From: Halobacterium litoreum
Lineage (GTDB): Archaea; Halobacteriota; Halobacteria; Halobacteriales; Halobacteriaceae
Assembly: GCF_021233415.1 (NCBI RefSeq)
Contig: NZ_CP089466.1
Span: forward strand, 1-64,000
Direction of reading: 5' to 3'
Length of the DNA: 64,000 nucleotides
Below the pieces are notes generated by a model. The model was not told where the DNA came from. It ran no database searches and saw nothing but the letters and a program-made list of their open reading frames with translations. Positions 58,339-64,000 of the stretch are shown piece by piece (within the stretch, counting starts at the first letter, position 1; every line of letters starts with the position of its first letter). Both the position numbers and the translations under genes were made by a program.

Positions 58339-59253
58339 TCAGTCGTCCCCTACGGCGGTCTGGTCGCTTCCGACGGCGCCCGCCGGGTCGTCGGTGCGGG
58401 CGCGCCGCACCGCGTCGGCGAGCGCTCGCTGCGCGAGCACCCGCACCATGTTCTCCTTGTACTCGGCGCTCCCGTGCTCGTCGGACTCCGGGTTCGAGTG
58501 GTCGGCGGCGAGTTCGCCGGCGCGCTCGAACAGGTCCCCGGACGGCACTTCGCCTTCGAGGTGGTCGGCGGCGTCCGGCACCGAGACGTTCGTGATGTCC
58601 ACGGCGGTCAACGCGAGCGAGGCGTCCGCGATTTCGTCGCCGTCCAGTCGGACGCGGGCGGCGACGCCGACCATCGCGTAGTCCCCGACCTTGCGCTTGA
58701 GTTTGTGGTACGCGCTCCCCTCGTCGTCGCCCGACGCGGGGACGCGGAGCGCGGTGATGATTTCGGCGTCGTCGAGGCTGTTGTCGTACGGCAGCAGGAA
58801 GAACTCCTCTGCGGGAATCGTGCGCTCCCCGTCCGGACCGTGCGCGACGACTTCGCCGTCGTGGGCGAGCAGCACCGACCCCCAGTCGCCCTTCGGGTCC
58901 GACTGCGCAATCGAACCCGCGACCGTGCCGCGGTTCCGAATCTGAGGGTCCGCGACGAGCGGCGCGCAGTCCGCGAAACTCCCGTAGTTCTCGGCGACGG
59001 CCGCCGAGCGCTCCACGTCGGCGTGGCGCGCGAGCGCTCCGAGTTCGAGGTGGTCGTCGGTCTCTCGGAGGTAGTCGAGGTCGTCGATGGCGTTGATGTC
59101 GACGACCGTCTCCGGGACGGCGAGGCGGAACCGCATCATCGGGACGAGGCTCTGCCCGCCGGCGAGCACGAGCGGTTCGTCCAGACTCTCCAGGAGGCTC
59201 ACCGCCTCCTCGACGCTCGACGGCTCGTGGTGTTCGAACGGCGCGGCCTTCAT
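58339..59253 (-). CDS. coxM: CO dehydrogenase medium FAD subunit
   Basis: 304 residues from ATG 59253 (MKAAPFEHHEPSSVEEAVSLL). FAD loops: VLAGGQSLVPMMRFRLAVPETVVDIN and RNRGTVAGSIAQSDPKGDWGS, the latter a variant of the TIGGSxxHADP motif. The C-terminal CO_deh_flav_C domain is present (GDYAMVGVAARVRLDGDEIADASLALTAV in outline). It transfers electrons to quinone. An ATGA overlap joins it to the upstream coxG. Confidence 0.93.
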   Translation of the reverse strand: MKAAPFEHHEPSSVEEAVSLLESLDEPLVLAGGQSLVPMMRFRLAVPETVVDINAIDDLDYLRETDDHLELGALARHADVERSAAVAENYGSFADCAPLVADPQIRNRGTVAGSIAQSDPKGDWGSVLLAHDGEVVAHGPDGERTIPAEEFFLLPYDNSLDDAEIITALRVPASGDDEGSAYHKLKRKVGDYAMVGVAARVRLDGDEIADASLALTAVDITNVSVPDAADHLEGEVPSGDLFERAGELAADHSNPESDEHGSAEYKENMVRVLAQRALADAVRRARTDDPAGAVGSDQTAVGDD

Positions 59254-59849
59254 GACCCCAGCATCCTCCGGAGTCGGTCGGTGACGCCGCCCTCGTCGCT
59301 GGCCTCGACTTCGGTCATCTGGTCCTCGATGTTCCCGAAGAAGTTGTTCACGATGCGCTCGGCGACGGGGTTGATGACGCGCCCGCCGAGTTGCGCGATG
59401 CGGCCCGCCACGTCGGCCTCCGCGCCCCACTCGATGCGGGAGCCCTCGTCGGTCTCGTCGATGTCCATCCAGGACTCCATCTCGAACGTGGAGTCGCTGG
59501 CGTTCCCGCGCCCGCTCGCGACCATTCGGTGTTCCTGCTCGTCGCGTTCCTCGATGGTGATTCGGGACTCGAATTTCGGTTTGACGCTGCCGACGCCGAT
59601 TTGCAGCAAGGCGGCGTACGTCTGTCCCTCCTCGAAGGTGCGCGCTGCGACCACCTCCGGGTCGGCTTCGGGGAGCGTCTCCAGGCCCTCCTCGGGTTCG
59701 TAGGCGTCGAAGTCGAAGTCGTCTCCCTCGATGGGGGTGATGTACTTACAGCCCGTCAGCGCGTTCCGTACCGCCACGGGGTCTGATAACATTACCCACG
59801 CATCGCCCGGTGCAACGCCCTCCAGTTCGAATGAACCACTGAAATCCAT
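59250..59849 (-). CDS. coxG: CoxG-like SRPBCC protein
   Basis: 199 residues from ATG 59849, chosen because GGAGGT lies 7 bases upstream; a GTG at 59885 would add 12 residues. SRPBCC/CoxG layout: MDFSGSFELEGVAPGDAWVMLSDPVAVRNALTGCKYI, FESRITIEERDEQEHRMVASGRG and RIEWGAEADVAGRIAQLGGRVINPVAERIVNNFF in outline. Family members recruit CO dehydrogenase to the membrane. It is the first gene of the cluster. Confidence 0.87.
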   Translation of the reverse strand: MDFSGSFELEGVAPGDAWVMLSDPVAVRNALTGCKYITPIEGDDFDFDAYEPEEGLETLPEADPEVVAARTFEEGQTYAALLQIGVGSVKPKFESRITIEERDEQEHRMVASGRGNASDSTFEMESWMDIDETDEGSRIEWGAEADVAGRIAQLGGRVINPVAERIVNNFFGNIEDQMTEVEASDEGGVTDRLRRMLGS

Positions 59850-59856
59850 GTTGAGT

Positions 59857-59862
59857 ACCTCC
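59857..59862 (-). promoter_or_regulatory. Shine-Dalgarno for coxG
   Basis: GGAGGT on the minus strand, 7 bases before the ATG at 59849. It decides between that ATG and the upstream GTG at 59885. Confidence 0.65.
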
Positions 59863-59908
59863 GCCCGAACGGAGTCTGTCGCCACTAGTCACGTCGGCAG
59901 CGACGACC

Positions 59909-59928
59909 ATAAACCTAGGTAAACAATA
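59909..59928 (-). promoter_or_regulatory. Probable cox operon promoter
   Basis: On the minus strand TTGTTTACCTAGGTTTAT includes a TATA-like GGTTTAT (59915-59909), 60 bases before coxG, and an 8-base palindrome ACCTAGGT that could bind a regulator. The stretch is the only AT-rich part of the gap before hisI. Confidence 0.45.
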
Positions 59929-60053
59929 ATGAAGGATACGATGTGTGGCGGCTACGGCCCGCGAACCGGCGTCTCGGACGGGACCGGACCGTCGGCGCCC
60001 GCGCGTCGTCTCCCGGACGCAACCCCTAACCGCCGGCGCGCCCACGCTCGAAT

Positions 60054-60413
60054 ATGGACGTCGACCTCGACTTCGGCGACGACGGCCTCGTCCCCGTCGT
60101 CGCGCAGGACGCCGACTCCGGCGACGTGTTGATGCTCGCGTACGCCGACCGCGAAGCCGTCGAACGCACCCGCGAGACGGGGCGCGCGCACTACTACTCG
60201 CGCTCCCGCGACGAACTCTGGGAGAAGGGCGCGACCAGCGGCCACACCCAGGAAATCGAGGAAGTCCGCGTCGACTGCGACGCCGACGCCCTCCTCTACG
60301 TCGTCGACCAGACGGGCGGCGCGTGCCACACCGGCTACGAGTCCTGCTTCCACCGCACCCTCGACGGCGACGTGGTCGGCGAGAAAGTGTTCGACCCCGA
60401 CGAGACGTACTGA
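60054..60413 (+). CDS. hisI: Phosphoribosyl-AMP cyclohydrolase
   Basis: 119 residues. Motifs: [45 protein letters not shown] (Zn site and substrate loop), [26 protein letters not shown] with the zinc cysteines. It is monofunctional, without the HisE domain. It is separate from hisA and hisB, as in other haloarchaea. Confidence 0.96.
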   Translation: MDVDLDFGDDGLVPVVAQDADSGDVLMLAYADREAVERTRETGRAHYYSRSRDELWEKGATSGHTQEIEEVRVDCDADALLYVVDQTGGACHTGYESCFHRTLDGDVVGEKVFDPDETY

Positions 60414-60476
60414 CTGCGCGGCCGTCACTCCCGGGGTGACAGAAAGCCTATCAGCGCGACCGCCGTCGTTCCAGTC

Positions 60477-61598
60477 ATGCCCGACGCGCAGGCCGCCCCC
60501 GACGGCCTCGTCGCCGACCTCGAACGCGCCAGCGACGCCGTCGCCGACGCCGAAGCGAGCGTCGAGGACGTGGGGGAGGCCCGACTCCGCGCCCTCGACG
60601 CCGCGCTCGACGACCTCGACCGACTGTTCGCGCAGTACGAGGACGACGCCACCGGCACCGGCGACTTCCAGTCGTACATCTCGTTCCAGGACGACCTCGT
60701 GGCGCTCGTCGAGGAGTTCGACGACGACCTCCCGGAGCGCGACGCCTTCGAGTCCCTGCTCGAGTTGTTCAAGAAGAAGCGCCTCTCCGAGTCGGACTTC
60801 GCGGAGGCGCGCTCGCGGCTCTCGGACGCCCGCGACCTCGCGGGTCGCCTCGGCACGCTCGAAGCCGCGCGCTCCGAGTACGGCGAGGTTCGCAAGCGCG
60901 TCCAGGCCCGCGCCGACGAGTACGCCGCCGAGGTCGAGGACCTCGAACGCCTCGAACGCCTCGGGAACGCCGACCTCGACGCGCCAACGGAAGAACTCCG
61001 CGAGCCCGTCCAGCGCTACGACGACGCGGTGCGCTCGGCGTTCGCCGACTTCCGCGAGAACGAGCCCGCCCGCGACGTACTCGCGTTCGTGGAGACGACC
61101 GAATCCTACCCGCTGGTCGGCTTCGACCCCGTTCCCGACGACCTCGCCGACTTCGTCGCGGACAACCCCGCGGGCGACGAGCCGATTCCCGAGTTGCTGG
61201 AGTACGCCGACTACTCGCCGTCGAAACTCGACCACTTCGTCGCCGAACCCCGGACGCTCAAGCGCGTCGTCGGCGGGAACCGCACGTACCTCGACCGCCT
61301 CGACGCCGCGCCGCTGACTGTCGGGTGGCCGCCCGAGCGCGCCGACGAACTCCGGTACCGGCTCGACGAACTCGTCTCCGTCGTCGACCGGTTCGCCGGC
61401 GACGACGTCCTCGAAGCGCTCCACGCGGTCCGGCGGCGCGTGCGCGCCGACGACTACGAGCGCCTGCGCACCGCCGCAGCTGCGGAACACGAACTCACGG
61501 ACGAGGAACGACGCCGCATCGAGGACGGTATCCAGTCCGAGTTGGCCGCCGCCCGCGACGCGGAAGCCGAACTGCGGGACGCGCTGGAGACGTACTAG
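60477..61598 (+). CDS. Haloarchaeal coiled-coil protein of unknown function
   Basis: 373 residues from ATG 60477. Acidic and almost all helical, with heptad-like stretches at about 12-45 (LVADLERASDAVADAEASVEDV), 100-160 and 330-373. A central globular-looking segment has FVETTESYPLVGFDPVPDDLADFVADNPAGDEPIPELLEYADYSPSKLDHFV in outline, conserved-looking with Pro, Gly and Tyr. There are no Cys or His clusters. The family is restricted to haloarchaea as far as I recall. Its last 4 bases overlap convergent glmM. Confidence 0.6.
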   Translation: MPDAQAAPDGLVADLERASDAVADAEASVEDVGEARLRALDAALDDLDRLFAQYEDDATGTGDFQSYISFQDDLVALVEEFDDDLPERDAFESLLELFKKKRLSESDFAEARSRLSDARDLAGRLGTLEAARSEYGEVRKRVQARADEYAAEVEDLERLERLGNADLDAPTEELREPVQRYDDAVRSAFADFRENEPARDVLAFVETTESYPLVGFDPVPDDLADFVADNPAGDEPIPELLEYADYSPSKLDHFVAEPRTLKRVVGGNRTYLDRLDAAPLTVGWPPERADELRYRLDELVSVVDRFAGDDVLEALHAVRRRVRADDYERLRTAAAAEHELTDEERRRIEDGIQSELAAARDAEAELRDALETY

Positions 61599-62959
61599 AC
61601 GTCGGCCTTCGCGGCGCGGAGTGCGGCCGCGAACGACTCCGCGAGCTCGGACGCGCGGTCCTCGTCGGCCGCCTCGGCGTAGATGCGGACGACCGGCTCG
61701 GTGCCCGAGGGTCGCGCGAGCACCCACGCGTCGCCGTAGTCGAGGCGGTAGCCGTCGATGGTGGTGCGGTCCACGTCGGCGTCGAGCGCGCGCTGCTCGG
61801 CGGCGCCCAAGAGGGCTTCGCGCTGGGCGTCGTCGTCGTAACTGACGTTGATGCGGACGTTGTGGTAGTCGTCGTACGGCGCGACGACCTCGCTCGCTGG
61901 CCGGTCGGCGAGCAGTTCGAGGAAGCGCGCGCCGGTGTACGCGCCGTCCCGCGTCAGCCGGTAGTTCGGGAAGATGATGCCGCCGTTGCCCTCGCCCGCG
62001 ACCGGAACTGACTCGCCTTCGGCGGTGAGTTCTCGGATTCGAGTCATGATTTGGGTGGAGCCGATGGGCGTGAGTTCGAGCGTCGCGCCGGTGCGGTCGC
62101 AGACGTCCACGAGGCGCTGGCTGACGTTCACCGCGGAGACGGTGGTGTCGCCCTCCGAGAGTTCGGCCTCCGCGAGCGCGGCGAGCGTCGCGTCGCCCTC
62201 CACGTACTCGCCGGTCTCGTCGAAGAAGATGGCGCGGTCCGCGTCGCCGTCGTGGGCGATGCCGACGTCGGCGTCGGCGGCGCGTACGAGGCCGCCGAGG
62301 TCTTCGAGGTTCTCGCGCACGGGTTCGGGGTCCCGTCCCGGGAAGTGGCCGTCGGGCTGGCTGTTCACGGTGACTACGTCACAGCCCAGCTCGCGGTAGA
62401 ACTCGGGGCTGGTGAGCGCGCCCGCGCCGTGTCCGGGGTCGAGTGCGACCGTCAGGTCGGCGTCCGCGATGGCCTCCCGGTCCACCGATTCGAGGAGCTG
62501 CTCGACGTAGTGGCGGCGCGCCGACGGGACGTCGCTGTCCGCGCCCACCTCGTCCCACGCCGCGTCGTCGAACTGCTCGGTGGAGAACTTCCGCTCGATG
62601 CGCTCGAGGTCGGCGACGGACAGTTCCACGCCGTCCGCGCCGACCAGTTTCACGCCGTTGTACTCCCCGGGGTTGTGGCTCGCGGTCACCATCACCGCGG
62701 GCACCTCTTCGCGTTCAGCGTACGCTTGGGTCCCCGGCGTTGGCACCACGCCGAGGCGGTCCACGTCCGCGCCGACGCTCTGGAGGCCGCCGACCGCGGC
62801 GTTCTCCAGCATCCGGCCCGTCGTCCGCGTGTCGCGCGCGACGGCGACGCGGTCGGCGCGCCACACCGACCCCGCGGCCTTCGCGACGCGCTGGACGAAC
62901 CCCGGCGTCAACTCCTCGTTTGCCACCCCCCGCGTGCCACTCGACCCGAACACCTTCAT
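61595..62959 (-). CDS. glmM: Phosphoglucosamine mutase/phosphohexomutase
   Basis: 454 residues. FGSSGTRGVANEELTPG opens the sugar-phosphate mutase fold. The phosphoserine loop is VTASHNPGEYNGVKLV, the Mg loop is GIAHDGDADRAIF, the sugar loop is GEGNGGIIFPNY and the C-terminal phosphate loop is RPSGTEPVVRIYAEA. Archaeal members interconvert glucosamine phosphates for surface glycans. The start ATG overlaps the upstream lipoprotein stop (ATGA). Confidence 0.92.
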   Translation of the reverse strand: MKVFGSSGTRGVANEELTPGFVQRVAKAAGSVWRADRVAVARDTRTTGRMLENAAVGGLQSVGADVDRLGVVPTPGTQAYAEREEVPAVMVTASHNPGEYNGVKLVGADGVELSVADLERIERKFSTEQFDDAAWDEVGADSDVPSARRHYVEQLLESVDREAIADADLTVALDPGHGAGALTSPEFYRELGCDVVTVNSQPDGHFPGRDPEPVRENLEDLGGLVRAADADVGIAHDGDADRAIFFDETGEYVEGDATLAALAEAELSEGDTTVSAVNVSQRLVDVCDRTGATLELTPIGSTQIMTRIRELTAEGESVPVAGEGNGGIIFPNYRLTRDGAYTGARFLELLADRPASEVVAPYDDYHNVRINVSYDDDAQREALLGAAEQRALDADVDRTTIDGYRLDYGDAWVLARPSGTEPVVRIYAEAADEDRASELAESFAAALRAAKADV

Positions 62960-63381
62960 ACCGAATCCGACGGCTGTCGCCCTCTAATCGCTTCCGAACT
63001 GGTCGAGGCCGGTTCGACGAGCCGCTCGCCGTTTTCCTCGACGCGAACCGCGTACGTCTCCTCGCCGAAGTGATAGAGGCCGCCGGGGTTGTCGCAGTGA
63101 GCGCGCAGGTCCGCGGCGAGCGAGTCGCCGACGTCCCGCGCCGTGCCGGTCGTCACCCACTCGCCGCGGGGCGCCGTCGACGCCGAATCGAGGACGCGTT
63201 CGAGCACCGGGTGGTCGGCGACGAAGTCGGCTTCGAGCGCGCAGTGGCGAGTCTCGCCGTCGGCGCGGTCCTCGGGCGCGCGCATCACGCGAACGCGGAC
63301 CGGGTCGCTCCCGAGGACGCGAGCACACCCGCTTCCCGCCGCCAGCGCGGCGACCGACGCGAGTACCCTCCGTCGTCGCAT
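62956..63381 (-). CDS. Small haloarchaeal lipoprotein
   Basis: 141 residues from ATG 63381 (MRRRRVLASVAALAAGSGCARVLG). An Arg-rich signal resembling Tat is followed by a lipobox-like GSGC. The mature part has RVRVMRAPEDRADGETRHCALEADFVADHPVLERVLDSA in outline and ends with LYHFGEETYAVRVEENG. No family is recognised beyond haloarchaeal lipoproteins. It is coupled to glmM. Confidence 0.6.
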   Translation of the reverse strand: MRRRRVLASVAALAAGSGCARVLGSDPVRVRVMRAPEDRADGETRHCALEADFVADHPVLERVLDSASTAPRGEWVTTGTARDVGDSLAADLRAHCDNPGGLYHFGEETYAVRVEENGERLVEPASTSSEAIRGRQPSDSV

Positions 63382-63461
63382 TGGGGTGTGGTACGAACCC
63401 CATCCCAAAGGGTTTTCGAGAAATCGCAACACTTTGGCCGTCACGCGCGGCGGATTCACGT

Positions 63462-64000
63462 ATGCCCGAGATTCGAGAGAAACGCGTCTACGTCGACCGC
63501 GCGGCGACCGTCGAGGCGTACGTCGCCGCCGAACTGGGCGTCGCGGTGGCGCGCGTCTCCGGCGACAAAATCGGGGAGTTCAGCCTCGTCGAGCGCTGTA
63601 CCGCCCGCGACGTGGCGGCGACCGCGCTCGGCGTCGCGGCGGCGACCGACGACGATGTCCTGCTCGGCGACGGCGAGGATTTCGCCGAAACCGGCTTCGG
63701 GCCGGCGGTCGCGGTGGCGGGCGTCGGCGACGGCGTGCTCGCGGCGGGCGCGGACGGCACCGTCGCGCGCTACGACGGCGACGACTGGACGACCGTCGGG
63801 AGCGTCGACGCCGACGTGCGCGCACTGGACGCGGACCTCGTCGCGGCGAGCGACGGCGTTCACCGCGTCACCGACGACGGTCTCGCGCCCGCCGGACTCG
63901 ACGACGCGCGGGACGTGGCGGCCGCGGGCGTCCCGCACGCCGCGACCGCGTCGGGCCTGTACGCGCTCGGAAACGGCTGGATGGACGCGCTCGACGGCGA
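63462..64000 (+). CDS. HVO_0234-type beta-propeller protein, 5' part only
   Basis: The frame opens at ATG 63462 (MPEIREKRVYVDR) and is still open at the window end after 179 codons. Repeats of the kind VARVSGDKIGEFSLVERC, GPAVAVAGVGDGVLAAGADGTVARYDGDDW and VRALDADLVAASDGVHRVTDDG suggest propeller blades. The pattern matches proteins I recall as the HVO_0234 beta-propeller family. The 3' end lies outside the window. Confidence 0.65.
   Translation, partial: MPEIREKRVYVDRAATVEAYVAAELGVAVARVSGDKIGEFSLVERCTARDVAATALGVAAATDDDVLLGDGEDFAETGFGPAVAVAGVGDGVLAAGADGTVARYDGDDWTTVGSVDADVRALDADLVAASDGVHRVTDDGLAPAGLDDARDVAAAGVPHAATASGLYALGNGWMDALDG

Overview
The window is haloarchaeal chromosome (class Halobacteria). 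From about 7.7 kb onward it is very GC-rich, and its proteins are acidic (Asp/Glu-rich, few Lys). It carries archaeal-type genes: an Orc1/Cdc6 ATPase, an archaeal prepilin peptidase, a plant-type halophilic ferredoxin, a form I CO dehydrogenase of haloarchaeal type, and an ECF biotin importer. Many genes start by ATGA, GTGA or TGATG overlaps. The order of the haem genes and the small haloarchaeal-only proteins fit a Halobacterium-like organism, but the genus is my inference. I see no rRNA, tRNA or CRISPR array.

Positions 1-7521 are an accessory block with visibly lower GC and different codon use. It holds an Orc1/Cdc6-type AAA+ ATPase, a 31-residue hydrophobic peptide, a PD-(D/E)XK-like protein whose catalytic Lys is replaced by Gly, a Cas4-like Fe-S nuclease with an added zinc ribbon, a winged-helix regulator, and, divergent from the regulator across a palindrome-rich gap, two adjacent transposase-fold genes. 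The first of that pair lacks two of three catalytic acids. The second keeps an intact IS4-type DDE and Y-R-E-K signature. The motif GATTCGGAA occurs three times in non-coding parts of this block. This is the best candidate for an undescribed system.

Positions 7.7-20 kb are core metabolism: a membrane dipeptidase, a DUF4442 hotdog protein, a DHH phosphoesterase, a nitrate/sulfonate/taurine-type ABC importer behind a 10-2-10 palindrome, and the tetrapyrrole genes hemD-cobA-hemC, hemL and hemB, with two paralogous membrane proteins between hemC and hemL. Positions 20-37 kb hold an MFS transporter, four tandem GNAT acetyltransferases, a membrane Fe-S oxidoreductase, bioY-bioM-bioN, a Cas4-like orphan, threonylcarbamoyl-AMP synthase, a Cys-less peroxiredoxin-like gene coupled to a glutaredoxin-like gene, a CNNM/CBS transporter, a phosphate permease and upp.

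Positions 37-51 kb hold an S9 peptidase, an iron-siderophore-type binding protein with DtxR-like palindromes followed by a flavoprotein broken by one extra base, an ACT-domain regulator, nosLDFY without nosZ, a histidine kinase, hisB and hisA. Positions 51-64 kb hold ferredoxin, the prepilin peptidase, a coxG-coxM-coxS-coxL-xdhC(YHS)-DUF364 cluster encoding a form I aerobic CO dehydrogenase with the AYRCSFR active-site loop, hisI, a coiled-coil protein, glmM, a small lipoprotein, and the start of a beta-propeller-like gene that runs off the window.
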